From: Sulfurospirillum_A sp029027265
GTDB taxonomy: Bacteria > Campylobacterota > Campylobacteria > Campylobacterales > Sulfurospirillaceae
Length of the DNA stretch: 64,000 nucleotides
Reading direction: 5' to 3'
Assembly: GCA_029027265.1 (NCBI GenBank)
Contig: CP093061.1
Location: 1,364,001-1,428,000, forward strand
Positions 25,575 through 34,656 of this stretch are shown in pieces. Both the position numbers and the translations under genes were made by a program. How positions within the stretch are numbered: the stretch's first letter is position 1; each line of letters begins with the position of its first letter. The notes beneath the pieces were generated by a model. It saw only the letters and a list, made by a program, of their open reading frames with translations. It had not been told where the DNA came from and did no database searches.

Positions 25575-28154
25575 ATGAATACTAACAATAATATATTTGA
25601 TAAACTAACACATCAAATGACACAAACTATTGAGAGTGCAGTGAGTTTGGCACTTCATTCAAAAAATAGTGAAGTAGTGCCTCTACATGTAGTTTGGTCT
25701 TTAGTAACTAACTCTGCTTCAATTTTAAATCAACTTTTTAATAAAATGAATGTAGATAAATCTGCAATAGAGTTAGAAATAAAAAGTTATATTGGAAAGC
25801 TTTCAACATCATCAAATGTTACAAAAGATAGTGTAAAAATCTCAAAACAGATGATAGAGTCTTTACATGTAGGTGAAGGTTTAATGAGCCAAAGTGGAGA
25901 CAGCTTTTTAGCTGTTGATACTTGGTTAGTAGCAAATCTTGATTCAAAACCTATAAAAGAGATATTTTCAAAGTATTTTGATTTGTTAGATTTAAAGAAA
26001 AATTTTGAAGCTATTAGGGGCGGAAAAGCCATAGATAAACAGACAAGTGATGAGAATTTAGAGGCTTTAGGAAAGTACGGAATTGACCTGACAAAGCTAG
26101 CAAATGAAGGTAAGCTTGACCCCGTTATTGGAAGAGATGAGCAGATACACCGTATGATGCAAATTTTAATTCGTAAAACAAAAAATAATCCAATTCTTAT
26201 AGGTGAACCTGGAACTGGTAAAACTGCCATTGCTGAGGGATTAGCATCAAAAATTGCAGCAAAAGATGTACCTATTTCACTTCAAAACAAACGTTTGATT
26301 GCACTTGATATGGCAGCTTTGATTGCTGGTGCGAAGTATAGAGGAGAGTTTGAAGACAGATTAAAAGCGGTCATTGATGAAGTGAAAAAAGATGGTAACA
26401 TAATTCTTTTCATAGATGAGATTCACACCATAGTTGGAGCAGGGGCAAGTGAAGGTAGCATGGACGCTGCAAATATACTAAAACCAGCACTTGCACGTGG
26501 TGAACTTCATACAATTGGAGCTACAACTTTAAAAGAGTATAGAAAACACTTTGAGAAAGATACGGCACTTCAAAGAAGGTTTCAGCCAGTTAAAGTAGAT
26601 GAGCCTAGCATAAATGAAGCATTGCAGATACTACGAGGAATAAAAGAGCCTCTTGAAACTCATCATAGTGTGACTATTATAGATAGTGCATTAGTAGCGG
26701 CGTGTAAACTTAGTGATAGGTACATAACAGATAGATTTTTACCAGATAAAGCGATAGACCTCATTGATGAAGCGGCTGCAGAGCTTAAAATGCAAATTGA
26801 GAGTGAACCAACTGATTTGAGTAAAGTAAAACGTGAGATAAGCACGCTTATGGTTGAAAAAGAAGCTCTTTTGATGGAAAAGAGTAAAAAAAATAGTGAT
26901 CGATTAATGGTTATTGAGAAAGAGTTAAGTGATGCAAAAGAGCGTCAACTTGGTTTAGCAACCCGCTTTGAAAATGAGAAGAGTGTATTTGAAAAAATCT
27001 CTACATGTAAAGCTGATTTAGAGGCTTTAAAACGTGAAGCTGAGATGGCAAAGAAAAATAGTGAGTTTAATAAAGCAGCTGAGATAGAGTACGGAAAAAT
27101 ACCTGAGCTTTTAAAAGAAGAGGAGAGTTTGAAATTAAAATGGGAACGAATGGTAGAAGAGGGAACTCTACTAAAAAACTCTGTTGATGAAGATATGATA
27201 GCAACCATAGTAAGTAAATGGACAGGAATTCCTGTAAACAAAATGATACAGACTGATAAACAAAAAGTACTCGATATAGAGAAAAGATTAAGAGCCGAAG
27301 TGGTTGGTCAAGATAAAGCACTTCACGCTATAGGTCGTGCCATAAAAAGAAACAAAGCAGGTTTGAGTTCCAGCAATCGCCCAATAGGAAGTTTTATGTT
27401 TTTAGGACCAACCGGAGTTGGTAAAACTCAAAGTGCAAAAGCTTTGGCAAACTTTCTTTTTGATAGTGAAAAATCATTGTTAAGATTTGATATGAGTGAG
27501 TATATGGAAAAGCACTCGGTGAGTCGTTTAGTGGGTCCTCCACCAGGTTACGTAGGCTATGAAGAGGGTGGACAGCTTACAGAGTTAGTACGTCGTAATC
27601 CATATAGTGTAATTTTATTTGATGAAATAGAAAAAGCTCATCCAGATGTGTTTAATATACTATTGCAAGTTCTTGATGATGGACGCTTGACAGATAACAA
27701 AGGTGTAGTAGTCGACTTTAAAAACACTATCATAATTCTAACATCAAACATAGCAAGTGATAAGATTATGGAAGACCCTGAAAATTGTGAGCAGAGTGTT
27801 ATGAGTGAACTAAAAAGAAACTTTAAACCAGAGTTTCTAAATCGCCTTGATGACATTGTTATCTTTAATCCTCTTGGATTAGAGCAGATAACGTCTATAG
27901 TTGATATACTTTTTAAAGAGTTGCAAGAAAAACTTGAAGCAAAAGATATGACTATAACACTTTCAAAAGAAGCAAAAGACCTAATAGCTGAAGCAGGTTT
28001 TGACCCAGTATATGGAGCACGTCCACTAAAACGTGCTATTCATGAGTTTGTTGAAGATAGACTTGCAGATATGATTTTGAGAGATGAAATAGGTGAGGGC
28101 GATAATTTGGTTGTAAATGCTTTACAAAACAGTATTACAATATCTAAGATTTAA
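25575..28154 (+). CDS. clpB: ATP-dependent disaggregase ClpB
   Basis: 859 residues. N-domain (1-145), first AAA+ module with Walker A GEPGTGKTAIAEG and Walker B ILFIDEIHTIVGAGAS, a ClpB-length coiled-coil middle domain (about 400-520, distinguishing it from ClpA/ClpC), second AAA+ module with GPTGVGKTQSAKA and VILFDEIEKAHPD, and the C-terminal sensor 2 GARPLKRAI. It works with DnaK to rescue aggregated proteins. It contains three TACATGTA words (25684, 25864, 27002). Confidence 0.97.
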   Translation: MNTNNNIFDKLTHQMTQTIESAVSLALHSKNSEVVPLHVVWSLVTNSASILNQLFNKMNVDKSAIELEIKSYIGKLSTSSNVTKDSVKISKQMIESLHVGEGLMSQSGDSFLAVDTWLVANLDSKPIKEIFSKYFDLLDLKKNFEAIRGGKAIDKQTSDENLEALGKYGIDLTKLANEGKLDPVIGRDEQIHRMMQILIRKTKNNPILIGEPGTGKTAIAEGLASKIAAKDVPISLQNKRLIALDMAALIAGAKYRGEFEDRLKAVIDEVKKDGNIILFIDEIHTIVGAGASEGSMDAANILKPALARGELHTIGATTLKEYRKHFEKDTALQRRFQPVKVDEPSINEALQILRGIKEPLETHHSVTIIDSALVAACKLSDRYITDRFLPDKAIDLIDEAAAELKMQIESEPTDLSKVKREISTLMVEKEALLMEKSKKNSDRLMVIEKELSDAKERQLGLATRFENEKSVFEKISTCKADLEALKREAEMAKKNSEFNKAAEIEYGKIPELLKEEESLKLKWERMVEEGTLLKNSVDEDMIATIVSKWTGIPVNKMIQTDKQKVLDIEKRLRAEVVGQDKALHAIGRAIKRNKAGLSSSNRPIGSFMFLGPTGVGKTQSAKALANFLFDSEKSLLRFDMSEYMEKHSVSRLVGPPPGYVGYEEGGQLTELVRRNPYSVILFDEIEKAHPDVFNILLQVLDDGRLTDNKGVVVDFKNTIIILTSNIASDKIMEDPENCEQSVMSELKRNFKPEFLNRLDDIVIFNPLGLEQITSIVDILFKELQEKLEAKDMTITLSKEAKDLIAEAGFDPVYGARPLKRAIHEFVEDRLADMILRDEIGEGDNLVVNALQNSITISKI

Positions 28155-28164
28155 TCTACATGTA

Positions 28165-28183
28165 AAGGGGATTTATTCCCCTT
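28165..28183. terminator. Bidirectional terminator between clpB and the convergent flavin-type gene
   Basis: AAGGGGA (28165-28171) pairs with TCCCCTT (28177-28183), 5-nt loop, right after the clpB stop; T-rich sequence follows on the plus strand (TATTTGATGTTTTTT). The stem overlaps the stop codon region of the convergent gene ending at 28182. Confidence 0.65.
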
Positions 28184-28715
28184 ATTTGATGTTTTTTAGA
28201 TTTGGAGGTATGAGATAGTTTTGTTTGAACTCTTCAAGTTTATTTTTTTTGTCCATATTTACCGCCCAGTCCCTAAGAGAAGTCCTGTCTTTTTTGTACT
28301 CCATAATTGGTACAGATGTTCCACAGCTTGATTCAATAGCGTATATATGAAATTCAAAGAAGTTTCTTATTATGTTTTTATCTTCTTCAAAAAGGTTTAT
28401 ATAGTCTTCAAATTTATTACTATCTCTTTTCATAATTGTAGCTTTACAGAAAAGTCTTAGTATTTTAGGAGTTCCTTCAAAAGCATTAAAAACAAGTGTA
28501 AATTCTCCATTTCCTTTTGCATCTGTATATGATCTATTGCCACTTCCTGGATATGACATAAATACTAATGTGCTATCATTTAGAACTTTTATAGTATCGT
28601 AACCTTTTGGAGATAGATTTACCTCTTTCCCTGAGGAACTAGCTATATAAAAGAGCTTTTGTTTTTTGATGAAATCTATATCTTTATTAGTTAGTTTTTT
28701 GTATTGTTTTCCCAA
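28182..28715 (-). CDS. Pyridoxamine 5'-phosphate oxidase family (flavin-binding split-barrel) protein
   Basis: 177 residues resembling the short Pnp-oxidase-like family: LTNKDIDFIKKQKLFYIASSS, NLSPKGYDTIKVLND, and SYPGSGNRSYTDA, which is the expected flavin-phosphate contact region. This subgroup generally lacks proven PNP oxidase activity and may reduce other substrates with FMN or F420. Monocistronic and convergent with clpB. Substrate unknown. Confidence 0.75.
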   Translation of the reverse strand: MGKQYKKLTNKDIDFIKKQKLFYIASSSGKEVNLSPKGYDTIKVLNDSTLVFMSYPGSGNRSYTDAKGNGEFTLVFNAFEGTPKILRLFCKATIMKRDSNKFEDYINLFEEDKNIIRNFFEFHIYAIESSCGTSVPIMEYKKDRTSLRDWAVNMDKKNKLEEFKQNYLIPPNLKNIK

Positions 28716-28771
28716 ATGTGTTCCTTTACATGTAAGAGTTTATTTGAATTAATATTTTATCCCCTTATTGA

Positions 28772-29137
28772 TTACTTATTGAAAGTACTATTTTCTATAA
28801 GAACGTCGTAAAAGTAGCCAGCACCTATGTCTACTTTCGCTTTTAGAGTTCCTTTAGCAGTGACTGTATCGCCTATGTTTATTTTTACTGTACCCATTTT
28901 TGCAGTAAAAATCACTTTGTTTTTTTTAGGTGTTTTAGAGTCATCTTGAATATGAACCCAATCTTTACTCATGATACCACTTGATATCTTTACAACTTTA
29001 CCTTTGACCATTATTGTTTTTCCATCTAGCATAGTGTTTTTAGCATACAAATCTTCTATTTTGTAAGTGTCAATTGCCATCAGTGATACGCTACTAATAA
29101 TTAATGCTAAAAAGCCAATTAATAACTTAAATTTCAT
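28772..29137 (-). CDS. Small periplasmic OB-fold-like protein at the end of the nrf operon (NrfJ-like)
   Basis: 121 residues. Signal peptide (MKFKLLIGFLALIISSVSLMA) then a beta-rich domain: GKTIMVKGKVVKISSGIMSKDWVHIQD and GDTVTAKGTLKAKVDIGAGYFYDVLIEN, typical of OB-fold proteins seen next to cytochrome c nitrite reductase or haem-protein genes. No haem motif. It follows the next gene by 11 bp. Possibly an accessory protein for NrfA maturation; this comes from context only. Confidence 0.7.
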   Translation of the reverse strand: MKFKLLIGFLALIISSVSLMAIDTYKIEDLYAKNTMLDGKTIMVKGKVVKISSGIMSKDWVHIQDDSKTPKKNKVIFTAKMGTVKINIGDTVTAKGTLKAKVDIGAGYFYDVLIENSTFNK

Positions 29138-29148
29138 CTAATATCCTT

Positions 29149-29514
29149 TTATTGTTTTGTTTTGTATTCTAGGTTGTCTGCAAACATGATTTCATCAAAT
29201 TTCCTGTTTAACTCTTTGCTCTCAAAGTTTTTTGCAACTAATTGCTGTTTAAATCTAACATAATCACCTTTTTTTACATCAGAATTGTTAACAACTACCC
29301 AAAAAGTCTTTTTTGTATTCTCTTTGATTCTCATGTAAGTATAGGCACCACCATGCTGAACTTCTTGAACTGAACCATAGTAATATGATTTGTTATTATC
29401 AGCTTGAGCATTATGAAAAGGAGCCTTAGGCATATTTTCATCTTTTTTTATTTCTTGTGCATTTAAAGATAGTGTTAAAAAACACACTGCAATTAAACTA
29501 ATAGTTTTTTTCAT
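29149..29514 (-). CDS. Small periplasmic protein with OB-like strand pattern (NrfJ-like), nrf operon
   Basis: 121 residues. Signal peptide (MKKTISLIAVCFLTLSLNAQ), then YYGSVQEVQHGGAYTYMRIKE and FWVVVNNSDVKKGDYVRFK, the strand pattern of small periplasmic OB-type domains that occur with NrfA genes. Overlaps nrfI by 17 bp. It has the same length and similar architecture as the following gene, so the two may be ancient duplicates, though sequence identity is low. Function unproven. Confidence 0.7.
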   Translation of the reverse strand: MKKTISLIAVCFLTLSLNAQEIKKDENMPKAPFHNAQADNNKSYYYGSVQEVQHGGAYTYMRIKENTKKTFWVVVNNSDVKKGDYVRFKQQLVAKNFESKELNRKFDEIMFADNLEYKTKQ

Positions 29515-31891
29515 TTTTTTCCTTTAAATTTCTTTTTTTATATGATAACGTAATCAAAACTGTAACTATACTTACTAAAATATATACCCATGAAGGAATC
29601 GGAACTGGATCACCTGTTGCATAGGAGTGAAGACCTGCAAGGTAGTAGTTTACGCCATAGTATGTCATCAAAATAGAGCCAAATCCTAATAAAGAGAGTA
29701 CATTAAATAGATACTCACTATAAAGGCTTTTGAGGAGTCTTAGGTGTAGTATGAGTGCATAGATTATTATAGAGATGTATGTCCAAGTTTCTTTTGGATC
29801 CCAGCCCCAGTACCTTCCCCATGATTCATTCGCCCAAACACCTCCTAGAAAGTTTCCTATGACAAGTAGAGTTATGCCTATGATTAGAGTTGCTTCATTT
29901 ATGAGTGTTAGATTTTTTATGTGCGTATCTAAGTGTATTTTAGTTTTACTTCTAAATATATAAATAACCAGAACCATAAAACTTAGCATTGAAGCGACAC
30001 CAAAAAAACCGTAACTAGCAACAATGACAGACACATGTATGCTAAGCCATAGTGATTTTAAAACTGGTACTAAGTTTGTGATTTCAGGGTCTATATTACC
30101 CAGATGTGCACTAAATAAAAATACTCCAGCTACTATAATTGAACAACTCAAAGCAAGTAAAGATTGTCTAAAAAACAGTACACCAGTTATGGTTGAAGAG
30201 TAGGCTATATAAATCATGGTTTCATATGTATTGCTTATGGGAGCATATCCACTTACGTACCATCTTAGAGCTATTGCAAATGTATGAACTATTAGGATTA
30301 CAACAGCTACACCAATGAGTGATTTTTTAATTTTAGGGTTTATGAGACGATTAAAAAATATAGAGTTTAGAGCATAAAAAAGTAGTACCATACCAAAAAT
30401 AATATAAGCTAAAGATAGATTTGAGAAAATGTTTATTTTGTTTAGTAGTATCTCTGCATCTCTTTTTTGCTTTGTTGGTATAATCTGTTTTCCGACTCTA
30501 TTTTGATACTTTGCAATAGTTTGAATGAAAGGTTCAGCTTTGTCGTATTGCCAGTTAAACAAGTTTTCTAAAAAGCGGTTTATATCAAGTGTTAGCTCTG
30601 TGTTTTTGAATGTCAGGAACATAGTTTTAAAACTTGCCCATTTATTGTTTGGTTCATTTGGAATTGGAAATAGTTTGAGAATAGTTCCATTATAAACAAC
30701 AAAAGAAATATTTAGACGCTCATCTACTCTAATGACATCATTATAAAAAGTACCTCTTTTTGAAGAGTCGATTTGGTTCGCTTCTTCCACAAACTTTGCT
30801 ATTTTGTAATTTCCATTAGGAAAGAAAAAATCAGCAAATTTTAGAAGCTTTTGGTCTTGTGGAACTCTTAGTATCTCTCTTAATTTTGCAGTCTTTACAT
30901 GTATGAGATTAATTTGTTTCCAAATATCAGGGCGAGCAAACATGCCTAATATGATTTGATTTGCACTCATGCCATGAAGTGACTCTTTTTTTGAAAGTTT
31001 TCTTAGTATTTCTCTGTTGAGTGTGTCAAGTGATTTAATTCTACCCATACGAGCTTGAACTACTAGTTTTCCAAATTCTTTACTTACTGTTTTAGATTTT
31101 AGTTTATAATCATTTATGTAGGAGTTAACATATTCACTATTTGCAAAAGAGGGCGTTTGACTCAGACATAAAAGTAGTATAAAAGAGGCAATTGGCATCT
31201 TGCGTATTTTTTTTATGATTATACTAAACCTTGATTTTTTATCAAATAGACTTAGCAAAAGCCCAAAAAACAGCATGGCATAACCAACATAAGTTATGGT
31301 ACTTCCTGGGTCATTGTTTATGGAAAGTATAGCTTCTTTTTCATCTCCACTATATGAGTTTTGATAAAACTTGTAGCCTTTGTAAGTAAGAGTGTTGTTC
31401 ATCGAAATTGTTTGGTTAAATTTGACATTTTCCTGTGCGTCAATAATAGTTACTTCACTGCTAAAAGAGGAGGGAGACCTACTACCTGGGTACCTTACGA
31501 GTACAAAGTCATTTAGTTGCATATAAAAAGGTAGTTTTAATTCCATACCGGAAGATACAAAAGTGTTTGATTTTTCTCCCTCTTGTATTGTTATAGTTCC
31601 TTGTATTGCAAAGTATCTTGTTATGGCTGCACCAAAGATGATAACAACAAGTGCTATATGAAAAATAAATCTAGTTTTAACTTTGTACATTTTAGTTTTG
31701 TGTATTACAAATAGAAGATTTATGGAACTTAGAACCAGTAAAGTCTCATACCATAGTGCATCGTAAACTAATTCTCTTGCTTTGTCAGTTCCAAAGTCGT
31801 TTTCTATAAATGTACCATACGCTGCACCAATAGCTAGCATGCTAAGTAGTATAAACATAATTTTATATGAAGTAAATATTTTATATATCAA
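29498..31891 (-). CDS. ccsBA: Cytochrome c synthase, ResB-ResC fusion (CcsBA; NrfI of the nrf operon)
   Basis: 797 residues, somewhat shorter than typical fusions of about 900 or more. The N-terminal half is ResB/CcsB-like: four membrane helices and a large periplasmic region. The C-terminal half is CcsA-like, with about eight helices and the tryptophan-rich WWD haem-handling motif WGRYWGWDPKETWTY. It moves haem to the periplasm and ligates it to apocytochromes. Placed directly after nrfA, as in the nrfHAI operons of other Campylobacterota. There the operon copy is thought to attach the Lys-ligated haem at CXXCK, consistent with the CWTCK site in this NrfA. Confidence 0.92.
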   Translation of the reverse strand: MIYKIFTSYKIMFILLSMLAIGAAYGTFIENDFGTDKARELVYDALWYETLLVLSSINLLFVIHKTKMYKVKTRFIFHIALVVIIFGAAITRYFAIQGTITIQEGEKSNTFVSSGMELKLPFYMQLNDFVLVRYPGSRSPSSFSSEVTIIDAQENVKFNQTISMNNTLTYKGYKFYQNSYSGDEKEAILSINNDPGSTITYVGYAMLFFGLLLSLFDKKSRFSIIIKKIRKMPIASFILLLCLSQTPSFANSEYVNSYINDYKLKSKTVSKEFGKLVVQARMGRIKSLDTLNREILRKLSKKESLHGMSANQIILGMFARPDIWKQINLIHVKTAKLREILRVPQDQKLLKFADFFFPNGNYKIAKFVEEANQIDSSKRGTFYNDVIRVDERLNISFVVYNGTILKLFPIPNEPNNKWASFKTMFLTFKNTELTLDINRFLENLFNWQYDKAEPFIQTIAKYQNRVGKQIIPTKQKRDAEILLNKINIFSNLSLAYIIFGMVLLFYALNSIFFNRLINPKIKKSLIGVAVVILIVHTFAIALRWYVSGYAPISNTYETMIYIAYSSTITGVLFFRQSLLALSCSIIVAGVFLFSAHLGNIDPEITNLVPVLKSLWLSIHVSVIVASYGFFGVASMLSFMVLVIYIFRSKTKIHLDTHIKNLTLINEATLIIGITLLVIGNFLGGVWANESWGRYWGWDPKETWTYISIIIYALILHLRLLKSLYSEYLFNVLSLLGFGSILMTYYGVNYYLAGLHSYATGDPVPIPSWVYILVSIVTVLITLSYKKRNLKEKNEKNY

Positions 31892-31917
31892 TGAAATGAA
31901 CCTAATTTTTTATCACA

Positions 31918-31986
31918 ATCTCAAAACAGAGTGGCTCGTAAGTCACTCTGTTTTGAGATATCTAGGGAGTGGTTACCCTAGATATC
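31918..31986 (-). terminator. Two long hairpins sharing sequence between nrfA and nrfI
   Basis: One hairpin has a 16-bp perfect stem (31918-31933 with 31944-31959, 10-nt loop). The other has an 11-bp perfect stem GATATCTAGGG/CCCTAGATATC (31957-31967 with 31976-31986). They share three bases (31957-31959), so both cannot form completely together. The T-run after the long stem on the minus strand is poor. Likely a partial terminator or mRNA stabiliser that sets nrfHA above nrfI. Confidence 0.65.
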
Positions 31987-31993
31987 ATTTTGT

Positions 31994-33502
31994 CTACTTT
32001 TTAAAGTAAGCAGATTCTTGGTCAGCGTCTTTATAGACTTCTGACTGATAAGTACCTTTGTCGTTAGCTTGCTTCTTCCATTCAGCTTCAAGAGTTTTCT
32101 TGAAGTTCATTTTAGCAGCAACCATTTTTTCAAAGTCTAATCCAGCTAGCTTCTGAGATTTTGCTTTATCGTCAAAATCTGGAGCAGAGTAGTTCATTAC
32201 ACCTTTGCTTGCAAGTACACCAACAAGTAGAATTCTTGCTTGCATAGTTTTTTCATTTGCCACTGCTAGAAGTCTTAGAACTTCTTCAGGAGCGTGGAAA
32301 AATGCACCATGACTTGCAACTGCGTAATCCCAACTCCATTGACCACTTCTAATAAGAGCTCTAATAGCTTCTAAATCAGCGTCAGTAGCTCCAACTTCCA
32401 TAGCTTTTGCAGTCTCAAGATGAGCCTTAGCTAGGTTGTCCATAGTGATAACATGAAGAGTAGTTTTTCTCACATATTTTTCATGTACTATATTTTTGAG
32501 TTTAGTTTCACTTTCTCTATGACATGGCATACAACTTCTATCCATTGTATTTAATGGGCTTTGTAATTGGTGATCACTATACTTTACAGCTCCTTCTTGA
32601 GTGTAAGGCATGTGACAATCCGCACAAGAAACACCTTTCTTACCATGAATACCAGTTAAGTATAGCTCATATCCAGGATGCTGAGTTTTCAAAATTGGTG
32701 TTTTAGAGATTTTGTTTTTAAAATCTGTATGACCAACTTCGTTGTAGTATTTCTCAGCACCTTCAGCTGTTAAGCCATTTTGCCAAGGGAAAGTAACAAC
32801 TTTAGCCACTTTTTCTTTTCCATCTTTATCAGTCCACGGTGTTTTCTTGAAGTAGTACTCTGAGTGACACTGTGCACAAACTAGGCTTCTTTTCTCTTGA
32901 TAAGTAGAATCTGCAAATGATTTCATACCAGCAGCAGCTAGGCCTCTGTCTAGGTATTTAACATTTGAAGCTAATTCGCCAGTCTCATTACTGTGACAGT
33001 TATAACACCCAATACTGTTTTTGATTTCAGTTCCGTATTTTGCCCATTTGCCTGTAAAAAATTCTAATTCACCATCTTCTTCCATCATTCTTGGAACATC
33101 TGGAGATTTACAAGTCCAACATGCTGTTGGCATTGGTCCTGTTTTAGCGTCAACTGGTGCACCAGTTCTTAGAGTATTTGTATTACTCTGAACAGCATAG
33201 TAGTGACCACGTGGAGCATTGTAATCTTTTGCAAATCCATATCCAGCCCAGATGATTGGAAGTTGAGGATACTCTTTTAGTAAATCTAAGATATCTCCGC
33301 TCTCTTTTGTTCTTAACCAAGAGCTATATTGTCTTGGATAATATTTTTTCCATGCTTCATTTTTTGCTCTATCTGTCTTTGCAACAACAGGAGCTTTATT
33401 GAGAGCAATACGTTCTGCTTCTCTTTCATTTACACTGCTTGCTAGTAGTGCCATCGCACCAATCGCTATCAATGAACCAACAAGTAATAATTTAAATTTC
33501 AC
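31994..33502 (-). CDS. nrfA: Cytochrome c552 ammonia-forming nitrite reductase, catalytic subunit NrfA
   Basis: 502 residues. Signal peptide, then five haem-binding sites in NrfA order: CWTCK (active-site haem with Lys ligand), CYNCH, CAQCH, CADCH and CMPCH. The active-site neighbourhood includes KTQHPGYELYLTGIHGKKGVSCADCHMPY. It reduces nitrite to ammonium with six electrons in the periplasm and also acts on NO and hydroxylamine. It lies 12 bp after nrfH, its membrane quinol dehydrogenase. Confidence 0.97.
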   Translation of the reverse strand: MKFKLLLVGSLIAIGAMALLASSVNEREAERIALNKAPVVAKTDRAKNEAWKKYYPRQYSSWLRTKESGDILDLLKEYPQLPIIWAGYGFAKDYNAPRGHYYAVQSNTNTLRTGAPVDAKTGPMPTACWTCKSPDVPRMMEEDGELEFFTGKWAKYGTEIKNSIGCYNCHSNETGELASNVKYLDRGLAAAGMKSFADSTYQEKRSLVCAQCHSEYYFKKTPWTDKDGKEKVAKVVTFPWQNGLTAEGAEKYYNEVGHTDFKNKISKTPILKTQHPGYELYLTGIHGKKGVSCADCHMPYTQEGAVKYSDHQLQSPLNTMDRSCMPCHRESETKLKNIVHEKYVRKTTLHVITMDNLAKAHLETAKAMEVGATDADLEAIRALIRSGQWSWDYAVASHGAFFHAPEEVLRLLAVANEKTMQARILLVGVLASKGVMNYSAPDFDDKAKSQKLAGLDFEKMVAAKMNFKKTLEAEWKKQANDKGTYQSEVYKDADQESAYFKK

Positions 33503-33514
33503 TTTCTCTCCCTT

Positions 33515-34051
33515 TTATTTAATTTCTTTAATGCCCAAGTTATGTGGTGTAGTCGATAAACCTCTAACTTTTCCATGAGGTACACCCTTATGGCATGACC
33601 AACATTTTCTTCCCGTAGCAACTTCTGGATTCTCGTAATTGTGATATTGATCACTATTTGATACCAATGTTGATGTTACACTTTTATGACATGATATACA
33701 GTTGTTCTGTACTCGTTTTGCCCCATCATCACTGATAACTATTGCATTGTCATAAGTATTTAGCGTAAAAGCAACAGAGTGGTTCCATCCATCTCTAGCT
33801 TTTGCCATATACTTAGCAAGCATACCTTCATTAGTTGGTAAGTGACACTCAACACAAGTTGCTCTTTGTCCATGTGAACTATGTTGCCATGTTGCATACT
33901 GAGTATTCATAACATGACAATTTATACATGCTTTTGGATCACTCGAAAGATATGACAGTGCTTTTGATGCGTTAACAACATAAGCAAACATACCAATGGC
34001 AATAGCAAAAGCAGCTAGCGCACTATATACAAGGAATTTATTTTCTTTCAT
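33515..34051 (-). CDS. nrfH: Membrane tetrahaem cytochrome NrfH, quinol dehydrogenase for NrfA
   Basis: 178 residues of the NapC/NirT family. A single N-terminal membrane anchor (about 8-27) and four CXXCH sites: CINCH, CVECH, CISCH and CWSCH. It takes electrons from menaquinol and passes them to NrfA. First gene of the nrfHAI operon; start preceded by AAAGGAGGGA. The 5' region (34052-34299) carries a FNR-like box and an 11-bp repeat array. Confidence 0.96.
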   Translation of the reverse strand: MKENKFLVYSALAAFAIAIGMFAYVVNASKALSYLSSDPKACINCHVMNTQYATWQHSSHGQRATCVECHLPTNEGMLAKYMAKARDGWNHSVAFTLNTYDNAIVISDDGAKRVQNNCISCHKSVTSTLVSNSDQYHNYENPEVATGRKCWSCHKGVPHGKVRGLSTTPHNLGIKEIK

Positions 34052-34185
34052 ATTCCCTCCTTTTAGCTTGGTTATTGTTCTTACACAAAAACTCTAAATT
34101 TAAATCGATTATGAGTATCGCTGGATTTAAGCTCATAATAAATAACATAAATCTAACAATCCTCCTCAAGGTAAATTTCATTGAA

Positions 34186-34227
34186 ATAGTACTTTAATTA
34201 TTTACGTTATACTATGACATAAGTCAA
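34186..34227 (-). promoter_or_regulatory. Candidate Crp/Fnr-type activated promoter of nrfHA
   Basis: On the minus strand the near-palindrome TTGAC-TTAT-GTCAT (34214-34227) has the half-site/4-bp spacer layout of Crp/Fnr-family sites. A TACTAT element (34186-34191) lies with its centre 32 bp downstream, which places the box at about -41.5, the class II activator position. A transcription start near 34179 would give a leader of about 130 bp. Campylobacterota control nrf genes with Crp/Fnr-type regulators; which regulator acts here is not known. Confidence 0.45.
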
Positions 34228-34230
34228 GTA

Positions 34231-34274
34231 TATGAAGAAAATATGAAGAAAATATGAAGAAAATATGAAGAAAA
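34231..34274. repeat. 11-bp tandem repeat, four perfect copies, upstream of nrfH
   Basis: TATGAAGAAAA repeated four times head-to-tail, followed by a partial fifth copy (TATGA, 34275-34279). It lies between the ygbA-like stop (34300) and the FNR-like box. Copy-number change would alter the distance between upstream sequence and the nrf promoter by one helical turn per unit. It is not a CRISPR: units are short and there are no spacers. Confidence 0.9.
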
Positions 34275-34299
34275 TATGATTTTTTTTACATTATGCTAT

Positions 34300-34656
34300 T
34301 TAAATATTAATTTTGAAAAGTTTTTTTAACTTAGTTAACCCTTGTTTCATACCACTATACTTCATAATTTTTGCTACATTTTTCCAGTCAGGTTTTTCAT
34401 AGCAAGGTTTTGGGCATTTTCTACAGCTTGGCTTTTCTTCATGAGGGCATTCTTGTAGTTTTTGATAAGATAGTAAAAATGTATCTTTACATGTAATACA
34501 TAGATTATAGTTTGCATTTACATGTAGCTCTTTTTCTCTATATATTAAGTTTAGTGATTCTTGTTTTTTTTGTTCATTCTTATGTTTATCTTCACAGTAT
34601 ATTTGTATAAACTTTAGTACAGTTTTTGTATCGTGTATAAACTTTTCATCTGTCAT
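34300..34656 (-). CDS. YgbA-family (nitrous-oxide-stimulated promoter) protein
   Basis: 118 residues with the Cys-rich pattern of the YgbA_NO family: NYNLCITCKDT, LQECPHEEKPSCRKCPKPCYEKPDW and a helical C-terminus (MKYSGMKQGLTKLKKLFK). Several Cys suggest metal or Fe-S binding. In enterobacteria ygbA is induced by nitric oxide; here it lies immediately upstream of the nrf operon on the same strand, which fits a role in nitrosative stress. It overlaps the preceding lipoprotein gene by 4 bp. Biochemical role unknown. Confidence 0.8.
   Translation of the reverse strand: MTDEKFIHDTKTVLKFIQIYCEDKHKNEQKKQESLNLIYREKELHVNANYNLCITCKDTFLLSYQKLQECPHEEKPSCRKCPKPCYEKPDWKNVAKIMKYSGMKQGLTKLKKLFKINI

Noticed and set aside
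34231..34279. CRISPR array
   Set aside because: The 11-bp units are contiguous, with no spacers, and no cas genes are present.
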